A stretch of DNA of 37,796 nt. Source: Trichocoleus desertorum ATA4-8-CV12 (GTDB taxonomy: Bacteria > Cyanobacteriota > Cyanobacteriia > FACHB-46). Below, in pieces: positions 23,330 through 32,883 of this stretch. The translations under genes and the position numbers were made by a program. How positions within the stretch are numbered: the stretch's first letter is position 1; each line of letters begins with the position of its first letter. Location: assembly GCA_019358975.1 (NCBI GenBank), contig JAHHIL010000054.1, positions 1-37,796 on the forward strand, given 5' to 3'. The notes beneath the pieces were generated by a model, which was given only the letters and a program-made list of their open reading frames with translations, was not told where the DNA came from and searched no databases.

Positions 23330-24673
23330 CTAGCCTGTAGGACACTTGAGGCGAACCATGAAGAAGCCGTCCATCTGTTGATGATGGGGCCAAACTTTGA
23401 CCCAACCTTGAGGCGTGACAAAGGCAGTAGCAGGTGAATTAGGGGCAGGCAGCTCAATTTGCCAGTCGGGATGCTGTGCTAAAAATGCTGCGATCGCTTG
23501 CTCGTTCTCCTGGGGGTGTAGCGTGCAGGTAGCGTAGACTAACACTCCGTCGGGTTTGAGCCAAGTTGCGGCGGCGGTTAGCAGTTCTTGTTGCAGCGTT
23601 GCCAGCTCTTGCACACGATCGGGAGTTTGTCGCCAGCGTGCATCGGCGTGACGGTTGAGCGTACCGAGGCCAGAACAAGGCGCATCTAGCAAAACGCGAT
23701 CGCCCTTGCCAATAAATTGCGGTTGGTCGCGGCTGTCGCCAATGCTGATCTCGGTGGAATGGATGCCTAAGCGTTCGGCGTTTTCTGTAAGTTTCTTCAG
23801 GCGAGATGGGGTGCGATCGCAAGCCCAAATAGTGCCTTGATCTTGCATCAATTCTGCTAGGTGCAAAGCTTTACCACCAGGCGCGGCGCAAGCATCAATC
23901 ACAAATTCTCCAGGTTGCGGGTCAACCAGATAACTCACCAACTGAGCACTGGCATCCTGCACCATCCACCAGCCTTCCTGAAACCCTGGCAATTTTTGAA
24001 TCGCACCCGCAGGCTCCAGTAACCGTAGAGCTTGGGGCAAGTGAGGTAAACGTTTTACTGCCACACCTGCTGCTTGCATCGCTGCTTCTACGGCCTCTAG
24101 GGAAGTGCAGAGGGGATTGATTCGCAGGTCAATGTGAGGGGGACGATTCATCCACTCGCATAATTGCTCAGTTTCAGCCAAATCTAGTTGATCTAGCCAG
24201 ACTTGCACAATCCAGTCAGGGTAGCTGTGTAGCATTCCTAATCGTTGGACTGGATCGGACGGAAGTTGCAAAGGATCGCCAGAGGATTCAGCGAGGCGAA
24301 TGTATTGCCGCATCAAGCCGTTAACAAACCCGGTTAGCCCCGCAAAGCCATTTTGTTTGGCTAGCTCAACGGTAGTATTGACCGCAGCCGAGGCAGGAAT
24401 TTGATTCAAGTAGCGCAGTTGGTACAGTCCCAAGTGCAGAATGGCCCGCAGATCTGGAGGTTGTTGGTGCGATTTCTTTTTGCCCAATTGATCGATCAGC
24501 GCATCTAAAGTTCGTTGTCGTCTGACGCTGCCATATACCAGTTCGGTCGCTAACCGTCGATCTTGGCTATTCAGTTCAGCATCTTGCAAGACGCGATCGA
24601 GCGCTACATCTGCAAAGGCATCGCGTTGGATCGATCGCAGGGCAAGGAAAGCAAGTTGGCGAGGGTTGGGCAC
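23330..24673 (-). CDS. rsmB: 16S rRNA m5C967 methyltransferase RsmB
   Basis: The protein of about 447 residues has an N-terminal NusB-like helical domain (LAFLALRSIQRDAFADVALD to VNGLMRQYIRL) and a C-terminal Rossmann methyltransferase domain. SAM binding is marked by DACAAPGGKALHLAE. The two catalytic cysteines lie in DAPCSGLGTL and YATCTLHPQENE. It methylates C967 of 16S rRNA before or during 30S assembly. The start is GTG 24673 or the TTG at 24679; neither has a good ribosome-binding site. The ABC exporter gene ends nine bases upstream of GTG 24673, so the two are probably co-transcribed and perhaps translationally coupled. Confidence 0.92.
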   Translation of the reverse strand: MPNPRQLAFLALRSIQRDAFADVALDRVLQDAELNSQDRRLATELVYGSVRRQRTLDALIDQLGKKKSHQQPPDLRAILHLGLYQLRYLNQIPASAAVNTTVELAKQNGFAGLTGFVNGLMRQYIRLAESSGDPLQLPSDPVQRLGMLHSYPDWIVQVWLDQLDLAETEQLCEWMNRPPHIDLRINPLCTSLEAVEAAMQAAGVAVKRLPHLPQALRLLEPAGAIQKLPGFQEGWWMVQDASAQLVSYLVDPQPGEFVIDACAAPGGKALHLAELMQDQGTIWACDRTPSRLKKLTENAERLGIHSTEISIGDSRDQPQFIGKGDRVLLDAPCSGLGTLNRHADARWRQTPDRVQELATLQQELLTAAATWLKPDGVLVYATCTLHPQENEQAIAAFLAQHPDWQIELPAPNSPATAFVTPQGWVKVWPHHQQMDGFFMVRLKCPTG

Positions 24674-24681
24674 GGGCAAAA

Positions 24682-26316
24682 TTAGGCAGCAATGCGCTTG
24701 TCGTATTCCAGCTTGCCATAATCCAGCTTCACAATGCGGTCAGCGAGATGGAAATAGTGGTCGTCGTGGCTAATCACCAAGACAGCTTTGCCTCGCTGCT
24801 TCAGTTCTGGCAGCAGTTGTGTGTAGAAAATTTCTTTGAAAATCGGGTCTTGATCGGATGCCCACTCATCAAATAGGTAAATGGGGCGGTCTTCTAAATA
24901 CGCCGTGAGCAGTGCCAGCCGTTTTCGTTGTCCCTGAGAAAGCGTCGTGGTGGACAGTGTGCCATCTTGAACGCGGACTTTGTGGTCGAGGTGGAGCTGG
25001 ATCAGATACTCTTTGGCTTGCGGATCGAGATCGCCGCGATCGCCCAACCCCAACAAGCGATCGAACAGATAGAAGTCGGCGAAAACTACCGAAAAATGCT
25101 GCCGATACCATTCCCGATTGGCATCCGTAATCGCTTGACCGTCAAGCTGCAACTCACCCACTTCCGGGCTGTAAAGCCCTGTAATTAGCTTGGCGAGCGT
25201 TGATTTACCGCTACCGTTACCCCCCACCAGAAACACTACTTCTCCGGGTTGAAAGCTTAAAGTCATTGGCCCTAGGGTGAAACCATCTTCCTCTCGTTCG
25301 CCTCTATAGGCATGAGTCACAGCTACGAGATCGAGTTGTTGCCAAGTCGCATTAGGGGCAGGAGGGGCGATCGCCGTTGTTTCTGTAGTGTGTTCGGCCA
25401 AGGCTAATCCCAAGGCTTGAATCGCGTCTAGAGCTACAGTGGCTCGGCTCAAAACGGGAATCACCCCCAAGATTCCTTGAAAGGGCAGCATTAAATAGAG
25501 TGCAACTAAAGCGTAACCAGACAAAATTTCGGGACTGGTGCTGACAAAGCGGGGTAAGGCGAAAAGCAGCAAACCAATGATCAAAAAGGTGGCGAGGAGT
25601 CCATAGCCTCCGGCGATCGCGAAAGTGGTCATGCCTGCGATGTTATGGTCACGGGCAGCACTCGCAGTGGTATACAGATCTTCGGTGAGGAAGCTTTGTC
25701 GCCGTTGGTAATGCAGCTTTAGTTCTTTGATGCCTGCGATGATGGCTTGGAAATGATGCAGTAAGCTGTCTTGCTCTTTGCGGGCTAGCGAGAGGGCTTT
25801 TCTGGCTCTACTGATAATGATTTGCAAGCTAGCGATCACCAGCACTAGCACTAGCATCATCAACCCAAACACAGACAAGGAAAGCCATGCCAGGTAAGCA
25901 AGACAACTCACCAGGATTGCCAGATCAATACACAGCACCGGAAATGAGAAGAGAGCGTTGGCAACCGATTGAATGTCGTCGGTGAGGGTAGCCAATAGTC
26001 GAGATGCGCCGAGGGCTTCCAGTTGTCGTAGCGGGGAAGCCAGGATTTGACGACTCAACAGCAACCGCAATTCAAAGATAGAGCCTTGGGCAAGCCGAGC
26101 CAACAAAATTTGCGAGGCGATCGTACTGAGCAACAGTACTAAACCCAACGCCGCGAACCTTTGCATTAGAGCCGCAGTAGGCGGATTCTGGCTGCTTAGA
26201 GTGGTGTTGATCAGAGCAATCAGGCCCGTGCTACTTGCACCGCCTAGCAGCCCAGTCAGCATTGCCAGCACCACACTCACCCAAGAGGTTTTGAGTAGTA
26301 AGTAAACCAAATTCAC
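24682..26316 (-). CDS. Cyclic-peptide/siderophore-type ABC exporter (PvdE/SyrD family)
   Basis: One 544-residue half-transporter fuses a six-helix membrane domain (1-300) to an ATPase domain. The ATPase has Walker A GGNGSGKST (365-373), signature LSQGQ (459-463), Walker B IYLFDEW (479-485) and the switch histidine in VLVISHDDHYF. The wording LFDEWASDQDP is characteristic of the PvdE/SyrD cyclic-peptide exporter group, which moves non-ribosomal peptides or their precursors across the inner membrane. No non-ribosomal peptide synthetase lies in the window. The start is GTG 26316 with GAGG about eight bases upstream. rsmB follows within nine bases. Confidence 0.88.
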   Translation of the reverse strand: MNLVYLLLKTSWVSVVLAMLTGLLGGASSTGLIALINTTLSSQNPPTAALMQRFAALGLVLLLSTIASQILLARLAQGSIFELRLLLSRQILASPLRQLEALGASRLLATLTDDIQSVANALFSFPVLCIDLAILVSCLAYLAWLSLSVFGLMMLVLVLVIASLQIIISRARKALSLARKEQDSLLHHFQAIIAGIKELKLHYQRRQSFLTEDLYTTASAARDHNIAGMTTFAIAGGYGLLATFLIIGLLLFALPRFVSTSPEILSGYALVALYLMLPFQGILGVIPVLSRATVALDAIQALGLALAEHTTETTAIAPPAPNATWQQLDLVAVTHAYRGEREEDGFTLGPMTLSFQPGEVVFLVGGNGSGKSTLAKLITGLYSPEVGELQLDGQAITDANREWYRQHFSVVFADFYLFDRLLGLGDRGDLDPQAKEYLIQLHLDHKVRVQDGTLSTTTLSQGQRKRLALLTAYLEDRPIYLFDEWASDQDPIFKEIFYTQLLPELKQRGKAVLVISHDDHYFHLADRIVKLDYGKLEYDKRIAA

Positions 26317-26454
26317 AGGGTTTCAGCCTCGCAACCAGGTGGTTTATTAACTGCCAAAACTGGAGTTGGGCAGCGATGAGTATCCCAGTGTTGCTATTGT
26401 GGGTCTTTCATCGGTTAAGCTCCTGCCCAGCTCCGACAGATTAGTCTAGGTTGC

Positions 26455-27384
26455 TCAAGAAACTGGCTGACTGAGTACTTCTGGTAAATTAATTTTTTCT
26501 ACAATTGGTGTGAAACCGAGCCACTGTACAGAAACTTGGGCAAACTGGTCGGGGTTGCTGCTGACACAAAAGCGAGTGGGCATCGGTAGCCGCGTGTTTC
26601 TCAATCCCAACAGCTCTAACTCTTGGGCGGCGGCAGCTACCACACTCACGGCTGGATCAACTAGCTTTACCGATGGCGGCAGTAAGGTGCGTAGGACAGG
26701 TGCTAGGTGCGGATAATGAGTGCAGCCATAAACGAGGGTATCAATTTGGTGCTGCAATAGCGGTGCTAAATACTCCTGAGCGACTTCATAAGTGTAAGGA
26801 TCGCTAATCCGATTTTGTTCTACTAACGGGACAAACTCTGGACACCCCACCTGCCACACTTCAGCCGTGTCTTCAATTTCGAGGACAGCACGCCGATAGG
26901 CATTGCTAGCGGCAGTTGCAGGAGTTGCAATCACCCCGATCCGACGCCCCTGTTGAACTGCGGCCCGGGCTCCTGGCAAAATCAAGCCTAGAATGGGGAT
27001 TTTAAATTCCCGCCGGACTGTTTCTAAAGCCAGGGCTGAGCTGGTGTTGCAAGCCATGATGGCCATTTTGACCCCTTGCTGCACCATCCAAGCCAAAATC
27101 TCTCGCACGAACTGCAAAATCTCGGCTTGCGATCGCGTTCCATAGGGCAGACGCGCGGTGTCTCCAAAATAGAGAATCGACTCGTTAGGCAACTGCCGAT
27201 ACATCTCTCGCAAAACTGTGATTCCTCCCACCCCGCTGTCAAATACGCCAATATAGGCACGTTGTCGTTCTGTAGCAAACGTAGCAGGTAGATTGGGTTC
27301 TAAGCTGGCTGGATGCTCTAAGTGGAGCTGGTCGCGTTCGGAGGATGAGTTTGGTTGGGAGTGATTAGACACGGATGAATGCAT
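26455..27384 (-). CDS. murI: Glutamate racemase
   Basis: The 309-residue enzyme converts L- to D-glutamate for peptidoglycan. The family core starts at YIGVFDSGVGGITVL near residue 45. The two catalytic cysteines are in MACNTSSA and YGCTHYPH, and YFGDTARLPYG is the substrate-binding loop. About 40 polar residues precede the core (MHSSVSNHSQPNSSSERDQ), longer than usual, so the true start could be internal. I keep ATG 27384 because no internal ATG or strong ribosome-binding site offers a better choice. It lies ten bases behind amiC on the same strand, forming a wall-metabolism operon. Confidence 0.94.
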   Translation of the reverse strand: MHSSVSNHSQPNSSSERDQLHLEHPASLEPNLPATFATERQRAYIGVFDSGVGGITVLREMYRQLPNESILYFGDTARLPYGTRSQAEILQFVREILAWMVQQGVKMAIMACNTSSALALETVRREFKIPILGLILPGARAAVQQGRRIGVIATPATAASNAYRRAVLEIEDTAEVWQVGCPEFVPLVEQNRISDPYTYEVAQEYLAPLLQHQIDTLVYGCTHYPHLAPVLRTLLPPSVKLVDPAVSVVAAAAQELELLGLRNTRLPMPTRFCVSSNPDQFAQVSVQWLGFTPIVEKINLPEVLSQPVS

Positions 27385-27394
27385 TCAGGTGGGA

Positions 27395-29239
27395 CTAAAA
27401 GTTTTGCTGGATGTACTGTAGAACACCACGGGCGATCGCGTCAGCCATTTGGGTGCGATAACTAGACGTTGAGAGTCTAGCCGCATCCTCTGCCCCGGTG
27501 ACAAACCCTACTTCTACCAGAACTGAAGGCATGGACGTTCTACGCAGAACGTAGAATCTAGCGGAGCGAACCCCGCGATCGCGAGCCCCAGTTCCCTGAA
27601 GCACATTATTATGAATCGTCCGAGCTAGCCGCTCACCACTGCTGTAGTAGTAGGTTTCGAGTCCATTGACATCGGGGCGACTCATGCTAATTGCGTTGGC
27701 ATGAATGCTCACAAATAAACTGGCGTTGGCTCGCTCCGCTAAGACCACTCGCGGTTCTAAATCTAAGTCGCGATCGTCCTCACGAGTCATCACGACTTGC
27801 ACACCTTGTTGCCCCAATCTCGCGGCCACCTGACGGGAAATGTCTAGCACCAGTCCCTTTTCCTGTAAACCACCGATACCAACAGCGCCTGGGTCAGGGC
27901 CACCATGCCCTGGATCAATAACGACCACCAGCCGCCCATTTGGGTTTCTCGGTATGTTGGTGATGGGGGAATTGGTTGTGGTTGGCGGAGGCACCGGAAT
28001 AGAACCCACTGGGCTACCCGGAGGTACCACGGGTGTAGGGCGAGAGCGTTGCAGCTGTAAAGCCAGAATTTGGTTGCTAGGTTGATTAACGTCACCAATT
28101 TGCACACCTGCTGCTGGCTGCACCAAAATCGCCACTGTGCGCGGGTCTTCTTGCCGCAATCGCACTCGTAACAAAGCACTAGTAGCATCCAGCTTGGGCC
28201 CGCGAACTTGCTCCGCCAAACGAGCTGAGGAAACAGTGATGCGATACAGCCCCGAAGTGCGATCCCAGCCAGTCGTATAGGTCAATGGGCGATTGGCCCG
28301 AATCACGAGTTGGTTGCCATTATTTTCTAGATCAACGGCATCAATCGTGGCGACTTGATTCGTATCAGGATCACTCGTGGTTGGCACTGGGCGCGAGTTG
28401 TCAGGTGTAGGACGTTGGCTCTCTGCTGTCGCAGCCGTCACACCACCTGTTGGCACCAGAACAACGCCACCTAAGTTACTCGCTGTAGCCTGCCAATCGG
28501 GGCTAGTCCTCGCGACATTCAGGGTGATCCGAGCGACCGGAGGTGACGTTTGCGCTTGACTAACCTGTAGTTGACCCACCCCATAACGGTTAACTGAGAT
28601 GGTTCGCTGCGTCAACCTCGGAGAAATGGCCGTCCCTTTGAGGGAAATTTCAATTTGCTGCCCATTATTACTGCGGTTGACTGCAACTTCCGGTGCCCGA
28701 CCTGTAGTCCGGACAAAAATGCCATCGGGTGTCACCTGCACATTCTGAATTTGAGTGGTGGCTCCTGTGACCACGGGCTGAGCTGCGGTAGGGGTAGGGG
28801 TGACAGGTGAGCTACTGGGTACTACCACACCAGAGTTGCCGGATGAAGCCACAGGCTGGGGAGTAGGCAGCTGCACAGACCATTGGTTGGCAGAACGACC
28901 CCGGAATTTCACTTGCTGCGGATCAAGGGTGTAACCTGGCGTCAGTTCAATCACGATCCGAGTGGTTTGAGGGTCGAACTGTCCCACTCGAATCGAACGA
29001 ATCCCTCCACCTACCTGTCGATTCCTGAGGGCTCCACCCACTTTGGTCCCTGGTAAATCAATTACCAAGCGAGTGGGATTCGCAATCAGCTGGGCTCTCG
29101 GTTGAACGCCATCATCGGTGGTAAAGTCAAGTCGATTTTGGTTGGCATCAAATTGCCAAGACTGTAGTCTAGCCGCTTCTGCAGGGGACGACAGCAGAAT
29201 AATGCCCAGAAAACTGGGTAATAGCCAGTGAAGCCTCAC
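27395..29239 (-). CDS. amiC: N-acetylmuramoyl-L-alanine amidase with AMIN domains (AmiC-type)
   Basis: The 614-residue secreted enzyme cuts the amide bond between peptidoglycan sugar and peptide. It has a signal peptide (MRLHWLLPSFLGIILLSSPAEA), three AMIN-like beta domains (about 26-123, 165-262, 298-397) that bind septal peptidoglycan, a Pro-rich linker, and an Amidase_3 domain (437-614). Zinc ligands are His445 (DPGHGG), Glu460 (QEKGL) and His513 (SIHAN), and the catalytic Glu576 is in VEVGF. In Anabaena, AmiC enzymes drill septal pores needed for cell-cell communication. The start is GTG 29239 with GAGGAG about nine bases upstream. The gene is first in the amiC-murI unit. Confidence 0.93.
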   Translation of the reverse strand: MRLHWLLPSFLGIILLSSPAEAARLQSWQFDANQNRLDFTTDDGVQPRAQLIANPTRLVIDLPGTKVGGALRNRQVGGGIRSIRVGQFDPQTTRIVIELTPGYTLDPQQVKFRGRSANQWSVQLPTPQPVASSGNSGVVVPSSSPVTPTPTAAQPVVTGATTQIQNVQVTPDGIFVRTTGRAPEVAVNRSNNGQQIEISLKGTAISPRLTQRTISVNRYGVGQLQVSQAQTSPPVARITLNVARTSPDWQATASNLGGVVLVPTGGVTAATAESQRPTPDNSRPVPTTSDPDTNQVATIDAVDLENNGNQLVIRANRPLTYTTGWDRTSGLYRITVSSARLAEQVRGPKLDATSALLRVRLRQEDPRTVAILVQPAAGVQIGDVNQPSNQILALQLQRSRPTPVVPPGSPVGSIPVPPPTTTNSPITNIPRNPNGRLVVVIDPGHGGPDPGAVGIGGLQEKGLVLDISRQVAARLGQQGVQVVMTREDDRDLDLEPRVVLAERANASLFVSIHANAISMSRPDVNGLETYYYSSGERLARTIHNNVLQGTGARDRGVRSARFYVLRRTSMPSVLVEVGFVTGAEDAARLSTSSYRTQMADAIARGVLQYIQQNF

Positions 29240-29804
29240 TGTGATTTCTCCTCGTTTGGATTGTGTCGCTGTAAGCTGTTGGCGAGTTGAAAATCAACCC
29301 AGTTCAGTAAGGCAAAACCCATGCTGGGCTATATTCCTCTGTTAAGTTCAAACTTTAAGGCTGCGTTGAAAAATACCACGATTTAGGTTACACCACAGTT
29401 TTACGTTTACGAGCCAAAGATTGATGAACTAGACAGAATTGTTTGCTTGAACTAAGCCGCTTCAACAGCTTTACTAGATTGGTCATTTGCAACTGAAGTG
29501 TTGCTCCACATTCCTCACCCCACCAACATTTCAGTTCAATCAAGAGCCTTATCTAGTTAGAGTCTTGGTTAACAGTGTAATTTGCAGACGTTGCTTGCAT
29601 TTCAGCCGCTGCCGACTGATGCGGCTAACGCTTGAAAGCACCTTGCTGCCCGAAGACTCCCCTATACAATTGAGCTTGATAGGCGATCGGACGCAGACTC
29701 GGCCATACAAGTTTCATCCAATAGTGTTAATCAACCCGCAGGAAACGTCCTCAGGATATCTAGACAGAAATCCTGAAAACTAACCTGCAAGTAAGAGCGA
29801 TTGG
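29240..29804. other. Intergenic region between amiC and the antiporter gene
   Basis: It contains the amiC promoter side and the 3' flank of the antiporter gene. A plus-strand frame (TTG 29487 or ATG 29620 to 29783) encodes a polar peptide of at most 98 residues without recognisable domains or a ribosome-binding site. I see it as probably non-coding. No strong terminator is visible. Confidence 0.4.
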
Positions 29805-31334
29805 CTAGTGTTGCCCTGGCTCAGGGGTAGGTTCTAAGGTTTCTACTACCTCGGTGCGATCGCTTTGCGTCTCTAGGTTCCCGCTCAATGGCTGAGCTTG
29901 GCTGGCTTCGAGAGCGAAGTCTGTTGCTTCATCTGTAGAAGAGTCGGACTCAGTTTGAAAGACGACTCGTAAGAGCGGGGGAGCAAGAAATGTGGTCAAA
30001 ATCACCATAACGATGATGGCCGCTTCCAAGGGTTTGGAAAGAATACCACTAGCTGAACCAACGCCAGCAAAGACTAATCCCACTTCGCCCCGTGGAATCA
30101 TCCCTACCCCGATCGCCAGCCGATTAATGTTGGGCTGACCAAACACAGTTAACCCAGTGATAACTTTGCCCACGATCGCCACCAGAACCAAAAAGGCGGC
30201 CATCGCCAAGCCTTCCCGATTGCTGGGAATTGCTGGGTTGAGGACACCAATATCCGTTCTAGCCCCTACCGTGACAAAGAAAATCGGTACGAGCATGTCG
30301 GCGATGGGAATGACTTGTTCTTCCAGCTCGCTGCGTTTTTCCGTTTCTGCCAGAATTAAGCCTGCTGCAAATGCTCCCAGAATGGCTTCTAGCTGAATTG
30401 CCGCTGCAACATAGGACAGAATAAAGGCAAAGATTAAGGCCGAAATTAGCAGTTGACCGCGTGTCTTTAGCTGATTGACTAAGGAAACGAAGAAGGGACT
30501 GAGAAAGCGACCCAGAAGAATCGAGCCCACCAAGAAAACGGTGGCACTCACAATCAGATAAATCACATTTGTGACTTCGATTTCTCCAGTTTTCGCTAAG
30601 CTAGCAACCACCGCGAGAACGATGATGCCAAGCACGTCATCTAAGACCGCCGCACCAATGATGATCTGGCCTTCACGGGAGTTGAGGCGCTGAATTTCCG
30701 CCAAAACTCTTGCAGTAATCCCGATACTTGTAGCCGTCAGGGCTGCTCCCGCAAAGATCGCCGGAACCGTGGGCACACCAAAGAGGGTAATCAGTCCAGC
30801 GGTGCCTGCGGCAAAGGGCGCAGCAACTCCGACCACAGCGACTACTGCGGCTTGAGGACCAACCCGAATCAGTTCTTTTAAGTTTGATTCCAGGCCAATT
30901 TCAAATAGCAAAATTACGACACCCAGTTCAGCGAGGACAGAAATAACTTCGCTTTGGGCAGCAAACAGGCTGGCGATCGATTCGGTCCCCAAGCCTGTTG
31001 TCATTTGCATGAAATTCATGACCACGGAGGTAGAACTATCTGCTCCACCTTCCGGAAATACCAACAGATGCAGTGCTGAAATACCCACCACTACACCACC
31101 CAGCAGCTCTCCTAGGACTGGGGGTAAGTTAATTCGAGCGCAAAGTTCGCCGCCAATTTTGCTGGCTAAATAAACCACAACTAAGCTGAGCAAGACCCCT
31201 GCGAGTACAAGGGCGCTGCTCTCAGTTTCGGTTGCTGTTGCTAGCAATGGATTGGCGGGCAGAACAAAAGGAATGGAGAAAATTGAGGAGGCTATCCAGG
31301 CAGTAAGATCAGCCATTGCTTCCACAGAACTCAT
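29805..31334 (-). CDS. CPA2-family Na+/H+ antiporter (NhaS3-like)
   Basis: The 509-residue protein has about twelve to thirteen membrane helices covering residues 40-450. Diagnostic segments are LPPVLGELLGGVVVGISALHLLVFPEGG, LLFEIGLESN, the ion-binding motif AAVLDDVLGIIVLAV with paired aspartates, and MIPRGEVGLVFAG near the end of the transport domain. It resembles cyanobacterial NhaS3, a Na+(K+)/H+ antiporter reported in thylakoid membranes, so it may adjust lumen and stromal ion balance. The last 60 residues are an acidic, disordered tail with no regulatory TrkA-N domain. ATG 31334 is a clear start. Confidence 0.87.
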   Translation of the reverse strand: MSSVEAMADLTAWIASSIFSIPFVLPANPLLATATETESSALVLAGVLLSLVVVYLASKIGGELCARINLPPVLGELLGGVVVGISALHLLVFPEGGADSSTSVVMNFMQMTTGLGTESIASLFAAQSEVISVLAELGVVILLFEIGLESNLKELIRVGPQAAVVAVVGVAAPFAAGTAGLITLFGVPTVPAIFAGAALTATSIGITARVLAEIQRLNSREGQIIIGAAVLDDVLGIIVLAVVASLAKTGEIEVTNVIYLIVSATVFLVGSILLGRFLSPFFVSLVNQLKTRGQLLISALIFAFILSYVAAAIQLEAILGAFAAGLILAETEKRSELEEQVIPIADMLVPIFFVTVGARTDIGVLNPAIPSNREGLAMAAFLVLVAIVGKVITGLTVFGQPNINRLAIGVGMIPRGEVGLVFAGVGSASGILSKPLEAAIIVMVILTTFLAPPLLRVVFQTESDSSTDEATDFALEASQAQPLSGNLETQSDRTEVVETLEPTPEPGQH

Positions 31335-31432
31335 TCTGTCTAATGTACAGGTTTCTTTACAGAATTAAGCTCCTCCCACGTTAGGAGTCCTGTCAGAAGC
31401 TAGAAAATTGGGAAGCTGGAGGCTAAATCTGG

Positions 31433-32245
31433 TCAGATAAACACGCGATGCTGCAAGGAAGGCATTTGGCGGCGAACTTGGTCTAGACGCGCTGGCTCAA
31501 TCGAGGCGATCGCGATACCCGGTGTATCCCCCGCATCAGCTAGGATCACGCCCCAAGGGTCAATGACCATAGCATGGCCGTGAGATTGCCGCATGGTGTT
31601 GTGCCGTCCTGTCTGCGCTGGGGCAATTACATAGCAAGTGTTTTCGATTGCCCTCGCTTGGAGCAAAACTTGCCAATGGTCTTTACCCGTATACGCAGTA
31701 AAGGCTGCGGGCACAAAGAGCACTTCTGCGCCCATCTGGGACAAATGCCGATATAGCTCCGGAAAGCGTACGTCGTAGCACACGGAAAGCCCAATCTGGC
31801 CCAACTCCTTGGAAGGATGGATGGGAGGCACCCGCATTCCCGCAAGCACGCTGCTAGATTCGCGGTAGGTATTGCCATCGGGGAGATCCACATCAAACAA
31901 ATGTGCTTTCTCGTAGCGGGCCAATTCTTGTCCACTCGGATCAATTAGCAGGGCTGTGTTGTAAACTTTGCCGTTGCCCACAGGAACCGGAAAGCCACCC
32001 CCCAAAATGGTGACTTGAAAGCGCTGAGCCATCGTTTTGAGGAATTTTTCGCTTTCAACGGCGATCGCTTCTGCTTGATCCAGCTTGGCGTCCTCATCCC
32101 CTAAAAAGGAAAAATTTTCTGGCAACCCGATCAATTCGGCTCCCTGCCGCACTGCAAGGTCGATCAGTTCTTCTGCCTGCACTAAATTTTTTTCCAAATT
32201 AGGCAGACTATTCATTTGAATGGCGGCAGCCAGATAAGACTTCAT
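31433..32245 (-). CDS. Carbon-nitrogen hydrolase (Nit/omega-amidase type)
   Basis: From ATG 32245 the protein is 270 residues, the normal size for the family. The frame is open further upstream to 32359, but those 38 residues are unlike any family member. The catalytic triad is complete: Glu43 in LPENF, Lys113 in YEKAHLFDVD and Cys156 in SVCYDVRFPE. The DVDLPDG and CYDVRFPELYR wording fits the Nit1/Nit2-like branch, which hydrolyses deaminated glutathione or alpha-keto-acid amides such as 2-oxoglutaramate. The protein is cytoplasmic, with a gap of about 100 bases to the antiporter gene downstream. Confidence 0.88.
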   Translation of the reverse strand: MKSYLAAAIQMNSLPNLEKNLVQAEELIDLAVRQGAELIGLPENFSFLGDEDAKLDQAEAIAVESEKFLKTMAQRFQVTILGGGFPVPVGNGKVYNTALLIDPSGQELARYEKAHLFDVDLPDGNTYRESSSVLAGMRVPPIHPSKELGQIGLSVCYDVRFPELYRHLSQMGAEVLFVPAAFTAYTGKDHWQVLLQARAIENTCYVIAPAQTGRHNTMRQSHGHAMVIDPWGVILADAGDTPGIAIASIEPARLDQVRRQMPSLQHRVFI

Positions 32246-32405
32246 AGATGTCGCTAACAAAGATGCAAGGTCAGTAAGTGAGCTAAGACCAATATTGTGG
32301 CCTATATCCATCTTCCCCTGCAAAGCTACATGGTTTGTCACCTTTGGGTTTGGCTGCAACGATTCTTAGCTTGCCGCGCCTTTTGGTGCTTTTTAGGTCT
32401 TGCTG

Positions 32406-32873
32406 CTAAAGCCAGTATTTAGGATATTTTCGATCATCGGCCAGGTTATTAAAGACAACCGCACACAACACCAGCAAAATGGAGCCTGTCAGAACGGGTG
32501 TAAAAAAGAATTTCCAACTGGCTCCTGTCATGATGATGACGAGTGGGACAGCCCCGGCGGGTGGGTGCAGTGTATGAGTCAACTGCATACAACCAATCGC
32601 AGTCGCTACTGCCAGCGCCATCACCCAAGCCTCGGAGCCAAACAGATGTAGGCAAGTCAAGCCGATCAGACTGGCTAAACAGTGACCGCCAATAATATTA
32701 CGCGGTTGGGCTAGGGGGCTTTCGGGAGCGGCAAAGGCTAAAACACAAGTAGCTCCAAACGGTGCAATTAACATCGGAGCCTGAGCGATCGCAGAACTGT
32801 ATCCTGTTGTGGCGATCGCAAGTTCCCACGCTCTAAACTTTTCATCCTTTCCTTCGGAACGCTTCGCGAACAT
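32406..32873 (-). CDS. HPP-family membrane protein
   Basis: The protein has about four membrane helices and the namesake motif LTHTLHPPAGA, plus APFGATCVL and PLAQPRNIIGGH, all typical of HPP proteins. In cyanobacteria and plastids some members transport nitrite. I chose ATG 32873 because AAGGAGG lies four bases upstream and because it starts ten bases after the nuclease gene ends; longer frames would overlap that gene. The protein is then 155 residues, and its first helix (AWELAIATTGYSSAIA) is shorter and more polar than in relatives, so the N-terminus may be trimmed or wrongly placed. A purine/GCGTTCC-rich stretch (32842-32866) covers this part. Confidence 0.75.
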   Translation of the reverse strand: MFAKRSEGKDEKFRAWELAIATTGYSSAIAQAPMLIAPFGATCVLAFAAPESPLAQPRNIIGGHCLASLIGLTCLHLFGSEAWVMALAVATAIGCMQLTHTLHPPAGAVPLVIIMTGASWKFFFTPVLTGSILLVLCAVVFNNLADDRKYPKYWL

Positions 32874-32883
32874 CCCTCCTCCT

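Noticed and set aside
29487-29783. 98-codon frame between amiC and the antiporter gene
   Set aside because: TTG start without a ribosome-binding site and no recognisable domain. An ATG-started 54-residue version is possible but unsupported.
32246-32359. N-terminal extension of the nitrilase-family gene
   Set aside because: The family begins at MKSYLAAAIQM. The upstream 38 residues lack similarity and any ribosome-binding site.
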